Assembly (NCBI GenBank): GCA_024347235.1
Contig: AP025283.1
Coordinates: 4,588,001-4,652,000, forward strand
Source: Aliamphritea spongicola
GTDB lineage: Bacteria > Pseudomonadota > Gammaproteobacteria > Pseudomonadales > Balneatricaceae
Direction: 5' to 3'
DNA: 64,000 nucleotides
The notes below the pieces were generated by a model. The model saw only the letters and a program-made list of their open reading frames with translations, was not told the DNA's origin and did not search any database. Positions 41,354 through 52,391 of the stretch are shown here, in pieces (positions within the stretch are counted from its first letter, which is position 1; the number at the start of each line of letters is the position of its first letter). Position numbers and translations under genes: made by a program.

Positions 41354-42185
41354 ATGGATACCGTTTTACTGAAAACCTTCCTTGAGGTAACACACGCCAG
41401 AAACTTCGGCAAAGCCTCGGAAATATTGTGCGTCGCACCATCAACCGTCAGTGCCCGCATCCGCCAACTCGAAGAATTACTCGGTCTAAGCCTGTTTATC
41501 CGCAACCATCAGCAGGTGAGTTTAACCCCGGCCGGGGAGCACATGGTGCGTCACGCCCGCTTTATTCTGAATGCCTGGGAACGGGCCTATGAAGACATTG
41601 CTCTGAGTGCTAACCTGAATAAACGGCTGGTTGTCGCCGGCACTCCCAGCCTGTGGGATATTTTTTTGCAGGACTGGCTGAACGAAGTACACAGTCAAAT
41701 GCCGGAGCTGGCCCTGCGGGCAGAAGACAGTACCACCCTGCGGGTCATGGAAAAACTGGAACGGGGCTCTATTGATATCGGCTTTATTTATGAACAACCT
41801 AAGCTGGCCAACCTGGTCATAGAAGAACTTAAATCCATTCCACTGCAACTGGTCTCGACCCAGCCGGGGCTGGATGCGGACCGGGCAACCTCCAGCGGGT
41901 ATATCCGGGTGGAATGGGGCAGCGTCTTTAACTCGCTGCACGAACGCTACTTCCCTCAGCGACCACTGGCCCCGGTAAGGGTTAACAGCATGCGAATCGC
42001 CATGAAACTGATGCTCAGCAGCGGCGGCTCAGCCTATTTACCGGTTATCAGCACGGCAGAGCGGGTAAACAGTGGTGAATTATTCGTGGTGGAAGACGCC
42101 CCCGGCTGGAAATGAAAGCCTATGCCGCCTACTCCCCCACGGCGAACATCACGACCTGATCAAACAGCTGCTGGCCATGCTGTAA
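41354..42185 (+). CDS. LysR family regulator, HdfR-like (two frame breaks)
   Basis: About 277 residues from ATG 41354 (MDTVLLKTFLEVTHARNFGKASE, as in HdfR). ATG 41329 is also possible; neither has a clear ribosome site. Winged helix with VAPSTVSARIRQLEELLGLSLF, then the LysR effector domain. Breaks occur in the C run near 42108 and near 42142; repair gives PRLEMKAYAAYSPT and a stop at 42185. It is divergent from the SLC13 permease, 89 bp between starts, so that transporter is the likely target. The effector is unknown. Confidence 0.8.
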
Positions 42186-42200
42186 GTTTTCCCCAGGCAA

Positions 42201-42227
42201 TAAAAAAGCGCCCTCAGGCGCTTTTTT
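42201..42227. terminator. Bidirectional terminator between LysR and fba genes
   Basis: AAAAAAGCGCC - CTC - AGGCGCTTTTTT; serves both convergent genes. Confidence 0.88.
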
Positions 42228-42245
42228 AATCACAGTGAAAGAGAA

Positions 42246-43295
42246 TTACATCTCACCTGCGCTGTATTTGTCAGCCATATCTTCCAGAGAGATCGCCGTC
42301 AGTTTGCTGGCCTGACCGGCTGCACCGAACGCTTCATAGCGGTCTGTACAGATATCACTCATTGCAACCATGGTTGCTTTCAGGAATTTACGCGGATCGA
42401 ACTCAGACGGGTTTTCCGCCATGAAACGACGTACTGCACCGGTAGACGCCAGACGCAGGTCAGTATCGATGTTCACTTTACGCACACCGTGCTTGATGCC
42501 TTCAACGATCTGCTCAACCGGTACACCGTAAGTTTCCGGAATCTCACCACCAAACTCGTTGATTACTGCCAGCCACTCCTGCGGTACAGAAGAAGAGCCG
42601 TGCATCACCAGGTGAGTGTTAGGAATGCGTTCGTGGATTGCACGGATACGGTCAATCGCCAGAATGTCACCGGTAGGCGGACGGGTGAACTTGTAAGCAC
42701 CGTGAGATGTACCACAGGCAATCGCCAGTGCATCCACGCCAGTCTTGCTTACGAAATCAGCCGCTTCATCAGGATCAGTCAGCATCTGTTCCTGAGACAG
42801 GGTACCTTCAGCACCAACACCGTCTTCTTCACCGGCCTGTCCTGTTTCCAGAGAACCCAGGCAACCCAGCTCACCCTCAACAGATACACCACAGGCATGA
42901 GCCATTTCTACGGTACGGCGGGTAACGTCAACGTTGTATTCGTAGCTGGAAGGGGTCTTACCGTCGCTCATCAGAGAGCCGTCCATCATGACCGATGAGA
43001 AACCCATCGCGATAGAACGCTGACACACAGCTGGAGATGTACCGTGATCCTGGTGCATACATACCGGGATATGCGGGAATTCAGCAATGGCTGCCAGAAT
43101 CATGTGGCGCAGGAAGTTAGAGCCTGCATACTTACGGGCACCAGCAGACGCCTGCACAATGACCGGAGAATCGGTTTTGCTCGCCGCTTCCATAATGGCG
43201 CGCATCTGTTCCAGGTTATTTACGTTATACGCTGGAATACCGTAGCCATTTTCTGCGGCATGATCCAGCAGTTGGCGCATACTGATTAGAGCCAT
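42246..43295 (-). CDS. fba: Class II fructose-1,6-bisphosphate aldolase
   Basis: 349 residues, intact. Zinc-dependent FBP aldolase: VCMHQDHGTSP (zinc His and catalytic Asp), VEGELGCLGSLETGQAGEEDG, IACGTSHGAYKF and VMHGSSSVPQEW, with NIDTDLRLA binding the phosphate. It cleaves or makes fructose 1,6-bisphosphate in glycolysis and gluconeogenesis. Part of the tkt-epd-pgk-fba block on the minus strand, but separated from pgk by a class I aldolase gene on the opposite strand, so it needs its own promoter in 43296-43571. Confidence 0.94.
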   Translation of the reverse strand: MALISMRQLLDHAAENGYGIPAYNVNNLEQMRAIMEAASKTDSPVIVQASAGARKYAGSNFLRHMILAAIAEFPHIPVCMHQDHGTSPAVCQRSIAMGFSSVMMDGSLMSDGKTPSSYEYNVDVTRRTVEMAHACGVSVEGELGCLGSLETGQAGEEDGVGAEGTLSQEQMLTDPDEAADFVSKTGVDALAIACGTSHGAYKFTRPPTGDILAIDRIRAIHERIPNTHLVMHGSSSVPQEWLAVINEFGGEIPETYGVPVEQIVEGIKHGVRKVNIDTDLRLASTGAVRRFMAENPSEFDPRKFLKATMVAMSDICTDRYEAFGAAGQASKLTAISLEDMADKYSAGEM

Positions 43296-43571
43296 GTTTC
43301 CACCTTTAATTTGCTCATGTAAGTGATCGCGCTATTGTAGCATCCAAACCACGATAAACAGACCCCAAAAAGCTCATACTTAGCGCTGAATACCGCTATT
43401 TCCGACAGTTTTACGCACTCTGAATGCGAACAATTATTGATTGCAATTTCAGCGAAAAAGCTTACAAACATCCCCGTCAGAGAAACTCACATATAACTTC
43501 CGGCATGTTGAAAAAGACCGGGTAAAAGTTCCTGTGAGCAGCGTAAAATTGCCAACTTAGGAGCACCTCAC

Positions 43572-44470
43572 ATGGCATCACAGGCCCAGCAAGATATGCT
43601 GAAGAAAGTCGCCAGCGATAACGGATTCATTGCAGCACTGGATCAGAGCGGCGGCAGCACCCCAAAAGCCCTACGTTTATACGGCGTGGAAGAATCTGAA
43701 TATGACGGTGATGAAGCCATGTTCAGCAAGGTGCATGAAATGCGTAGCCGAATTGTTACCGATGAAGTCTTTACCGGTAAACGGGTGCTCGGCGCCATTC
43801 TGTTCGAAAACACCCTGGACCGGGAAATCATGGGCAAGCGCTCTGCGCAGTATCTCTGGCAGGAAAAGCAGGTTGTTCCCTTCCTGAAAGTAGACAAAGG
43901 ACTGGCGGAAGAAGCCAACGGCGTACAACTGATGAAAGACATGCCTGAACTTGACGCCCTGTTGGTAAAAGCTAATGCTCAGGATGTTTTTGGCACCAAG
44001 ATGCGCTCAGTCATTAAAGCGGCGAACGCAACCGGTATTCAGCAGGTGGTCACGCAACAATTCACCGTGGGTAAGCAAATTCTGGCAGCAGGCCTGGTAC
44101 CTATTATTGAACCGGAAGTGGATATTCACTGCCCGGACAAAGCCATCGCAGAAGCATTGCTGAAAAACAACTGCTGGAAGCACTGGACGACTTAAACGAC
44201 GAACAGAAAGTCATGCTTAAGCTGACCCTGCCTGAGGAAGACAACTTCTATCAGGCATGTATTCAGCACCCGAATGTTATTCGTGTAGTCGCGCTGTCCG
44301 GTGGTTACAGCCGTGAGGAATCCAACCAGCGTCTGAGCCGCAACAACGGCATGATTGCCAGTTTCTCCCGGGCGCTCACCGAAGGCCTGTCAGCGCAGCA
44401 AAGCGATGCGTACTTCTCCAGAACGCTGGATCAGACCATTGAATCCATTTATCAGGCCTCTGCCAGCTAA
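43572..44470 (+). CDS. Class I fructose-bisphosphate aldolase (one frame break)
   Basis: About 299 residues. Class I, Schiff-base aldolase of the short bacterial type: FIAALDQSGGSTPKAL, FTGKRVLGAILFE, VPFLKVDKGL (Lys), GLVPIIEPEVDI, and ALSGGYSREESN. AGGAG precedes ATG 43572. The A run at 44163-44167 is one base short; repair gives LKKQLLEALDDLND. It performs the same reaction as the class II gene beside it, without a metal. It is divergent from that gene and convergent with pgk. Two unrelated aldolases back to back suggests condition-specific use, for example direction of flux or metal supply. Confidence 0.9.
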
Positions 44471-44490
44471 ATAACGGCCTGAAAAATCCA

Positions 44491-44519
44491 AAAAAGCCGG
44501 TTTAAAAACCGGCTTTTTT
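44491..44519. terminator. Bidirectional terminator between the class I aldolase and pgk
   Basis: AAAAAGCCGGTTT - AAA - AACCGGCTTTTT, strong and symmetrical. Confidence 0.88.
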
Positions 44520-44534
44520 ATTTTCAGAGCAGTT

Positions 44535-45695
44535 TTATGCGCGGCTTTCCAGCATCGCAACAGCTGGCAGCACTTTGCCTTCAACAAACTCAAGGAAGGC
44601 ACCGCCACCGGTAGAAATATAAGACACCTGATCAGCAATAGCATACTTATCCACCGCCGCCAGCGTATCGCCACCACCGGCAATCGAGAAACCTTTGTTT
44701 GCAGCAATCGCAGCAGACAGCACCTTGGTACCGTCGCCAAACTGATCAAATTCGAATACACCGACCGGGCCATTCCAGATAATCGTACCTGCATCCGCCA
44801 GCAAGGTAGCCAGCTGAGCCGCAGACTCAGGGCCGATATCCAGGATCATATCGTCTTCAGCAACATCATCAACAGACTTGATTTCAGCCGCCGCTGACTC
44901 AGAAAATTCTTTCGCCACAACCACATCGACCGGTAGAGGAATATTCACCTTCGCCATCAGCGCTTTAGCCGTATCAATCAGATCGTGCTCGCACAGGGAC
45001 TTACCCACCGGCTTACCTGCAGCCGCCAGGAATGTATTGGCAATACCGCCACCAACAATCAACTGATCAACTTTGTCAGACAGCGCTTCCAGTACCGTCA
45101 GCTTGGTCGATACCTTAGAACCACCAACGATTGCTGCCATCGGACGGGCCGGGTTATCCAGCGCCTTCGCCAGTGCATCCAGCTCACCTGCCAGTAACGG
45201 ACCGGCACAGGCTACCGGTGCAAACTTTGCAACACCGTGAGTAGATGCCTGGGCACGGTGTGCTGTACCGAATGCATCCATCACGTATACATCACACAGC
45301 GCTGCCATTTGCTGAGACAGTGCTTCGTCGTCTTTCTTTTCGCCCTTGTTAAAACGAACATTTTCCAGCAGTACCAGATCACCTTCAGCGACTTCAAAAC
45401 CGCCTTCCAGCCAGTCACGGACCAGAGGAACTTCACGGGACAGCAGCTCAGACAGATGAGCGGCTACCGGTGCCAGAGAGCTGGCTTCATCAAACTCACC
45501 CTCAGTCGGGCGGCCCAGGTGAGACATCACCATCACTTTCGCGCCCGCTTCAAGTGCGTGCTGAATTGTTGGCAGAGATGCACGGATACGGGCATCGCTG
45601 GTCACCTTGCCGTCTTTAACCGGCACGTTTAAGTCTTCACGAATCAGAACCCGCTTACCGCGCAGTTCCAGATCAGTCATTTTCAGTACGCTCAT
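44535..45695 (-). CDS. pgk: Phosphoglycerate kinase
   Basis: 386 residues, intact, from ATG 45695 (AGGAAG upstream). RVLIREDLNVPVKDG, VMSHLGRPTEGE, DAFGTAHRAQAS, GGSKVSTKLTVLE and GGGDTLAAVDKY are diagnostic. It transfers phosphate between 1,3-bisphosphoglycerate and ADP. It follows epd by 21 bp, so epd-pgk form one operon, as in many gammaproteobacteria. Confidence 0.95.
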   Translation of the reverse strand: MSVLKMTDLELRGKRVLIREDLNVPVKDGKVTSDARIRASLPTIQHALEAGAKVMVMSHLGRPTEGEFDEASSLAPVAAHLSELLSREVPLVRDWLEGGFEVAEGDLVLLENVRFNKGEKKDDEALSQQMAALCDVYVMDAFGTAHRAQASTHGVAKFAPVACAGPLLAGELDALAKALDNPARPMAAIVGGSKVSTKLTVLEALSDKVDQLIVGGGIANTFLAAAGKPVGKSLCEHDLIDTAKALMAKVNIPLPVDVVVAKEFSESAAAEIKSVDDVAEDDMILDIGPESAAQLATLLADAGTIIWNGPVGVFEFDQFGDGTKVLSAAIAANKGFSIAGGGDTLAAVDKYAIADQVSYISTGGGAFLEFVEGKVLPAVAMLESRA

Positions 45696-45716
45696 AAGGC
45701 TTCCTATCAACTTATT

Positions 45717-46751
45717 TCAGCGGTCATCCTGCTCGGGACGACACGCCAGCCAGGCCTTTGCCACATCCAGCATACGGTTAGCAAAGCCCCATTCATTATC
45801 AAACCAGCACAGCAGCTTCACCAGTGAGCCGCCGCTGACCCGGGTCTGGGTTCCGTCAACAATCGCTGAACGGGGATCCCGGTTAAAATCCACCGAGGCG
45901 TGGGGTTCTTCGGTATACCCCAGCAACCCTTGCAACGGCCCTTGTGAAGCCTCCCGCAGCAGTTGATTAATCTGCTGTGCATCGGTGGCGGTACGGACAT
46001 TCAGGCTAATATCCAGTACCGATACATTAATGGTCGGCACCCGCAGGTGCAGACACTCAAAACGTCCGGACAATTGCGGCAATAAACGCTCAATGCCCTT
46101 ATTCAGCCCGGTATCCACCGGAATAATGGAGTGCATGGCACTGCGGGTAAGACGAAGATCCGTCTGGTGATAACTGTCGATCACCGGCTGATCATTCATC
46201 GCCGAGTGAACCGTGGTGGTCACACCGCTTTCTATACCCAGCTCACGGTCCAGCAGATCAAGTACCGGAACGATGCAGTTCGTCGTACAGGAACCGGCAG
46301 CAACAACCTTTTGCTCAGCCGTCAAAATCCGGTCATTAAACCCATGTACGATAGTGGCATCAACATCCGCCTGAGCCGGCTGGGAAAACAGCAAGCGCTC
46401 AGCACCGCTATCCAGATGCAACTGCGCTGTAGCCCGGTCACTGAAAGCACCGGAGCATTCCAGTACTAAATCAATTTGCATCTCCTGCCACGGCAATTGA
46501 CGGGGATCTTCTTCATTCAGAACCCTCACCTTATCGCCGTTAATCAGCAGATTCTCACCATCATGATCCACCGGCACCGGGAAGCGGCCGTGGGTCGTAT
46601 CATAACGGGTCAGATAGCAGACGGTCTCAATATCTGATAATTCATTCAGAGCAACCACCTGCAACTGATCACGGTATCCGGACTCATAAATCGCCCGCAG
46701 CACACTCTGACCGATGCGCCCATAACCATTAATTGCCACTCTGTATGTCAT
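45717..46751 (-). CDS. epd: Erythrose-4-phosphate dehydrogenase
   Basis: 344 residues, intact. GAPDH-fold with INGYGRIGQSVLRA, catalytic GSCTTNCIVPVLDLL, and the Epd-type HSAMNDQPVIDSYHQTDLRL stretch; C-terminus WFDNEWGFANRMLDVAKAWL. It oxidises erythrose 4-phosphate to 4-phosphoerythronate for pyridoxal phosphate synthesis, and may also act as GAPDH. Lies between tkt (61 bp away, with a terminator between) and pgk. Confidence 0.9.
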   Translation of the reverse strand: MTYRVAINGYGRIGQSVLRAIYESGYRDQLQVVALNELSDIETVCYLTRYDTTHGRFPVPVDHDGENLLINGDKVRVLNEEDPRQLPWQEMQIDLVLECSGAFSDRATAQLHLDSGAERLLFSQPAQADVDATIVHGFNDRILTAEQKVVAAGSCTTNCIVPVLDLLDRELGIESGVTTTVHSAMNDQPVIDSYHQTDLRLTRSAMHSIIPVDTGLNKGIERLLPQLSGRFECLHLRVPTINVSVLDISLNVRTATDAQQINQLLREASQGPLQGLLGYTEEPHASVDFNRDPRSAIVDGTQTRVSGGSLVKLLCWFDNEWGFANRMLDVAKAWLACRPEQDDR

Positions 46752-46768
46752 TTACAGTCCGCCATAAT

Positions 46769-46799
46769 CAAAAACGGCCAGTCAAAAGACCGGCCGTTA
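46769..46799 (-). terminator. Terminator after tkt
   Basis: AACGGCCGGTC - TTTT - GACTGGCCGTT (one mismatch) followed by TTTTTGA on the minus strand, between tkt and epd. It would uncouple tkt from epd-pgk at least partly. Confidence 0.75.
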
Positions 46800-46811
46800 T
46801 CGTGTCAGTGA

Positions 46812-48805
46812 TTAAAGTACTGACTTAACTTTTTCTACAACGTTTTCGACAGTGAAGCCGAACAGTTTGAACAGCTCGCCTGCAGGGGCAGACTCACCGA
46901 AGCTGGTCATACCCACGATCGCGCCGTTCAGACCCACATACTTGTACCAGTAATCAGCCTGTGCCGCTTCAACTGCAACCCGTGCAGTTACCGCTGCTGG
47001 CAGAACCGCTTCGCGGTATTCTGCATCCTGCTTATCAAACAGATCGGTTGCCGGCATAGATACAACACGTACCTGCTTGCCTTCAGCTTCCAGAGCCGCA
47101 GCTGCATCCATCGCCAGCGCTACTTCAGAACCGGTGGCAATCAGGATCGCATCAGGTGTGCCCTGAGTATCACGCAGGATGTAACCACCGCGGGAAATGT
47201 TCGCAACCTGCTCGGCAGAACGGGCCTGGTGAGGCAGGTTCTGACGGGAGAAAATCATGGCAGTCGGACCGTCGTTACGCTCCAGTGCAGACTTCCACGC
47301 TACCGCAGACTCTACCGCATCACACGGACGCCATGTGCTCATGTTTGGCGTGTGGCGCAGGTTCGCAATCTGTTCGATTGGCTGGTGCGTCGGACCATCT
47401 TCACCCAGACCGATAGAGTCGTGCGTGTAAACGTGGATAGCACGTTGCTTCATCAGTGCCGCCATACGCAGCGCGTTACGGGCATACTCCATGAAGACCA
47501 GGAAGGTAGCACCGTAAGGAATGAAACCGCCGTGCAGTGCAATACCGTTCATGATGGCAGACATACCGAATTCACGTACACCGTAGAACAGGTAGTTACC
47601 GGACGCATCATCTTTAGTCACGCCTTTACAGCCAGACCACAATGTCAGGTTAGAACCGGCCAGGTCAGCAGAACCACCCATCAGTTCAGGCAGTAACGGA
47701 CCAAATGCGTTCAGTGTGTTCTGAGACGCTTTACGGCTGGCGATAGTTTCGCCTTTATCCTGCAGCTGCTGGATGATTTCATCTGCCTGCGCAGAGAAGT
47801 CAGCCGGTAATTCACCGCTGTAACGGCGGATCAGCTCACGGGCCAGTTCAGGATATGCCTTGCTGTATGCCGCGAAGCTTTCGTTCCAGTCATTTTCAGC
47901 ATTCTGACCGGCTTCCAGCGCACTCCACTGAGCATAGATATCTTCAGGGATAACAAAAGAATCGTGCTCCCAACCCAGTTCTTTACGGGCCAGTGCGATT
48001 TCTTCTTCACCCAGAGGCGCACCGTGGCAATCCTCTTTACCCTGCTTGTTCGGAGAACCGAAACCGATGATAGTCTTGCAGCAGATCAGAGTCGGCTGTT
48101 CAGTATTTTCGTGCGCCGCTTCAATCGCTGCACGGATCTGATCGTGATCATGGCCATCAACGTTTGAAATTACCTGCCAGCCGTAAGACTCAAAACGCTT
48201 CGGCGTATCATCGGTGAACCAGCCTTCAACTTCACCGTCGATAGAAATGCCGTTGTCATCGTAGAAGGCAACCAGCTTACCCAGACCCAGTGTACCGGCC
48301 AGGAGCATGCCTCATGGGAAATACCTTCCATCAGGCAGCCATCACCCAGGAATGCATAGGTATTGTGATCGATGATCTCGTGGTCTTCGCGGTTAAACTG
48401 CGCTGCCAGAGATTTCTCAGCAATCGCAAAACCTACCGCGTTAGTGATGCCCTGACCCAGCGGGCCAGTAGTGGTTTCAACACCAGGCGCATAGCCATAT
48501 TCCGGGTGACCTGCAGTTTTAGAATGCAGCTGACGGAAATTTTTGATGTCATCGATAGAAAGATCGTAACCGGTCAGGTGGAGCAGGCTGTAAATCAGCA
48601 TGGAGCCGTGACCATTAGACAGGACGAAACGGTCGCGATCCATCCAGTGCGGGTTGGATGGATTATGTACCATGAAATCATTCCACAGTACTTCGGCGAT
48701 ATCTGCCATACCCATTGGCGCACCAGGGTGGCCAGATTTAGCTTGCTGTACAGCATCCATGCTCAGTGCACGGATTGCATTCGCCAGTTCTCTACGCGAG
48801 GACAT
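46812..48805 (-). CDS. tkt: Transketolase (one frame break)
   Basis: About 664 residues, standard for Tkt. MSSRRELANAIRALSMDAVQQAKSG at the N-terminus (two parts), SGHPGAPMG, the thiamine motif GDGCLMEGISHEA, and the pyrimidine domain with YGVREFGMSAIMNGIALHGG and HDSIGLGEDGPTHQP. It moves two-carbon units in the pentose phosphate pathway and supplies erythrose 4-phosphate for Epd next door. GGAG precedes ATG 48805. One base is missing near 48302 (HEACSLAGTLG after repair). Divergent from metK. Confidence 0.94.
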
Positions 48806-49152
48806 TCATTCACTCCGGGGTTGAAACCCTAGTTGAGGTTGAAATAGTTAAATACATTGATGCCACCACCGGCGACATCAAAAGTGGCGGTATTTTCCCT
48901 CAACCGGCAGGCAGCTTCAAACCTATTTCGAGTAAAATTCATAAAATTGAGCCAAATTCATGATGAATTGCGAAAAACCTCTCAAACAGAGATATTCCCC
49001 ATGCATTCGGGCCACAAGATCATTAAACTATCCGCCAATTTATTTATCTCATCCCCGATGGTCAGACCCGCACAGAGTCACCGACCCCACCGCCCAGCCA
49101 TAAGCCAGGTATATGCCGGGGAACTTAAAAGTTTTGAGGACTCCTGAACGCC
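48806..49152. other. Divergent tkt/metK intergenic region
   Basis: About 350 bp. I looked for a SAM- or SAH-type riboswitch upstream of metK and do not see one I would defend. Promoters for both genes must lie here. Confidence 0.4.
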
Positions 49153-50342
49153 ATGAGCGAATATAGCCTGTTTACCTCTGAATCCGTCTCTGAAGGTCAC
49201 CCGGATAAAATTGCCGATCAGATTTCTGATGCGGTCCTGGATGCCATTATTGCTGAAGACAAATACGCCCGTGTTGCCTGTGAAACGCTGGTTAAGACCG
49301 GCGTGGCAATTGTCTCCGGTGAAGTTAGCACCTCTGCCTGGGTTGACCTGGAAGACCTGGTACGCGGTGTCATCAACGACATCGGTTACACATCTTCTGA
49401 AGTAGGCTTCGACGGCAATACCTGCGGTGTGATGAACATCATCGGTAAGCAGTCTGTCGATATCGCACAGGGCGTGGACCGTTCCAAGCCTGAAGATCAG
49501 GGCGCCGGAGACCAGGGCCTTATGTTTGGCTACGCCAGCAACGAAACCGACGTACTGATGCCAGCACCTATCTGCTACGCACACCGTCTGGTTGAGCGTC
49601 AGGCTGAAGCCCGCAAGTCAGGCTTACTGCCATGGTTACGCCCGGACGCCAAGAGCCAGGTGACCTTCCGTTACGAAAACGGCCAGCCATCCGGTATTGA
49701 CGCCGTGGTTCTCTCTACCCAGCACGATCCGGACATTTCAATGGCCGACCTGCAGGAAGCGGTTATGGAACTGATCATCAAGCACACTCTGCCAGCAGAA
49801 TGGATTGATGCCAGCACCAAATTCCACATCAACCCGACCGGTAAATTCGTCATCGGTGGTCCTGTGGGCGACTGTGGTCTGACCGGCCGTAAAATCATCG
49901 TAGACACCTACGGCGGCATGGCCCGTCACGGTGGCGGTGCATTCTCCGGTAAGGATCCATCCAAGGTAGACCGTTCTGCCGCATACGCTGGCCGTTACGT
50001 TGCCAAGAACATCGTGGCTGCCGGTCTGGCAGACAAGTGTGAGATTCAGGTGTCTTACGCCATCGGTGTTGCCGAGCCAACATCTGTGTCAATTAACACC
50101 TTCGGTACCGGCAAAATCAGTGATGAAAAGATCATCGAACTGGTACGCCAGCATTTCGACCTGCGCCCACATGCTATTACCCGCATGCTGGATCTGTTGC
50201 ATCCGATGTATCGCCAGACAGCAGCTTATGGTCACTTCGGTAAGAACCCGTTTGAAATGACCGTCAATGACGAAACGTTTACCGCGTACAGCTGGGAAAA
50301 ACCGATAAAGCTGACGCGCTGCGGGCTGACGCCGGTCTGTAA
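49153..50342 (+). CDS. metK: S-adenosylmethionine synthetase (one frame break)
   Basis: About 396 residues. FTSESVSEGHPDKIADQISD, the methionine/ATP motif GAGDQGLMFGYA, the P-loop-like GGGAFSGKDPSKVDRSAAY and HFGKNPFE are diagnostic. It makes SAM from methionine and ATP. The A run near 50300 is one base short; repair ends the protein YSWEKTDKADALRADAGL with the stop at 50342. A strong terminator follows, so rsmE downstream is separate. Confidence 0.95.
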
Positions 50343-50406
50343 TTACCGCTGACTGCTAAGTGCTTAGAATAAGCACTTATTTATAGACGCTTATAAACAA
50401 GCATAT

Positions 50407-50438
50407 AAAAAGCATCTGTTCACAGCAGATGCTTTTTT
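50407..50438 (+). terminator. Terminator of metK
   Basis: AAAGCATCTG - TTCAC - AGCAGATGCTTTTTT, strong hairpin with a T run on the plus strand. Confidence 0.88.
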
Positions 50439-50504
50439 CGCCTGCCAAACCCGCTATTATTCCCGTCACAGATAATCACCGACCAGATCAGGCCAGAAAC
50501 CGCC

Positions 50505-51240
50505 ATGAGAATCCCCGCTTTTACGAAGACCAGCCCCTGACCAACGGCCAGGAGGTTCAGCTCAGCGATGCGGTTGTACAACACGTCGCCCGCGCACTGC
50601 GGATGCGTCCGGATGATCAGTTAACCCTGTTCAACGGCGACGGCAATGAATATCACGCCCGCCTGAGCGAAGTTGCCAAACGTAAAGTCAGCGCACAGAT
50701 CGAATCAGTCAGTCAGCCCGCCCGGATTTCACCCCTGAATATTCAGATCGGTCAGAGTCTGTCCGGGGTGAACGTATGGACTACGCCATTCAGAAAGCCA
50801 CTGAACTGGGCATGGCCGGCATGACACCGCTGTTTTCAGAGCGCTGTGAAGTCAAACTCAACAGTGAACGCCAGGACAAACGTCTGCGCCACTGGCAGCA
50901 AATTGCCATCAGTGCCTGCGAACAGAGCCTGCGCTGTGACATACCGGCTATTCAGTCACCGCAAACACTCAGCGACTGGATCAGTACGGTAGAGGCAGAT
51001 CTCAAGCTGGTACTGCACCATCACACTGAACAGCCACTGGAAACGCTGGAAGCACCAGGTTCAGTCGCCCTGCTCGTCGGCCCGGAAGGCGGCCTCAGTG
51101 AGGCAGAAGTCGAACAGGCGCTGGCAGCCGGATTCAAGCCGGTCGCATTTGGCCCGCGGGTATTTCGCACCGAAACAGCACCGGTAGCAGCATTATCTGT
51201 GCTGCAGTTCTTATGGGGCGATCTGGGCAATAAATTCTGA
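50505..51240 (+). CDS. rsmE: 16S rRNA (uracil-1498-N3)-methyltransferase RsmE (two frame breaks)
   Basis: About 245 residues. Start MRIPRFYED (after repair of a C run near 50514), then a PUA-like N-domain and a SPOUT domain with DYAIQKATELGM, SERCEVKL, VALLVGPEGGLSEAEVEQA and FGPRVFRTETAPVAAL (knot region). It methylates U1498 of 16S rRNA using SAM, whose synthetase is the preceding gene. A second break lies near 50768. It is followed by gshB on the same strand after 144 bp, an order seen in other gammaproteobacteria. Confidence 0.92.
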
Positions 51241-51384
51241 ACCCAGAGTGACAGATGTTTTCTATAACTCTGTATGGCACAGACACCTGCAGCCAAGTAA
51301 ACTCTGCAATAACGTATATAAGCCACACCGGTATAACCCGCGTTACACCGGCCACCTGCGGCTCACCAACTACCAGGTTATCGA

Positions 51385-52341
51385 ATGACTATTAAAATCG
51401 GCATCGTGATGGACCCTATTGAGGACATCAGCTTTAAAAAGACAGTTCTCTGGCCATGCTCTGGGCAGCGCAGCGTAAAGGCTGGGAAATCTGGTACATG
51501 GAACAGCAGGACCTTTACCTGCGGGACGGCAAGGTACTGGCTAAAATGGCCCCGATGACCGTTGCCATGGACCCGGATAACTTTTTCCAGCGTGGCGAAT
51601 ACCAGATTCAGGAAGTCTGTGCACTTGATGCAGTCCTGATGCGCAAAGACCCGCCGTTCGATAACGAATTCATTTACACCACCCACTTACTGGAAATTGC
51701 TGCTGCCGCCGGCGACACACTGATGGTCAACCGGCCGCAGGCCCTGCGTGATTACAACGAAAAATCTTTGCCACACACTTCCCGGAATGCTGCCCGCCGG
51801 TACTGGTTACCCGCCGGGATGACCTGCTGCGCGAATTCCACGCTGAGTACAAAGACGTCATCTTTAAACCACTGGACGGCATGGGCGGTACCTCCATCTT
51901 CCGGATTCAGGAAGAAGGGGTAAACCTGGGGTTATTATTGAAACCCTGACCAAGTTCGGCACAGAAACCATCATGGCACAGAAATATCTGCCGGAAATTG
52001 TTGATGGCGATAAGCGCATTCTGCTGGTCGACGGAGAACCGGTGCCATACGGTCTGTCCCGGATTCCGACCGGCGGAGAAGTCCGCGGCAACCTGGCAGC
52101 CGGCGGTGTTGGCGTTGGCCGTGCCCTGACAGAACGGGAACTGTGGATCGCCCGTCAGGTCGGCCCGACCCTGAAAGAACAGGGGATTCTGTTTGCCGGC
52201 CTCGATGTTATCGGTGACTACCTGACCGAAGTAAACGTCACCAGTCCTACCTGTATCCGGGAACTGGATGAACAGTTTGGTCTGGACATCGGTATGCAAC
52301 TGATGGATGTCGTGGAAGCTAAACTGGCTGCCCGGAAGTAA
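51385..52341 (+). CDS. gshB: Glutathione synthetase (three frame breaks)
   Basis: About 319 residues. KIGIVMDPIEDIS at the start, MRKDPPFDNEFIYTTH, NRPQALRDYNEKS, FKPLDGMGGTSIF (ATP-grasp glycine loop), RILLVDGEPVPYGLSRIP, GGEVRGNLAAGG and NVTSPTCIRELDE. It joins glycine to gamma-glutamylcysteine with ATP. Breaks lie near 51437 (A run), 51766 and 51920. It heads the conserved series gshB-tonB-yqgE-ruvX-pyrR-pyrB-pyrC', all on the plus strand with short gaps. Confidence 0.93.
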
Positions 52342-52391
52342 GGTCACCTGATGCCGGTTTACCACCACCAGCAACCTGCAGAGCAGTGCCT

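Noticed and set aside
48806..49152. SAM/SAH riboswitch before metK
   Set aside because: No matching helix pattern or conserved core could be recognised.
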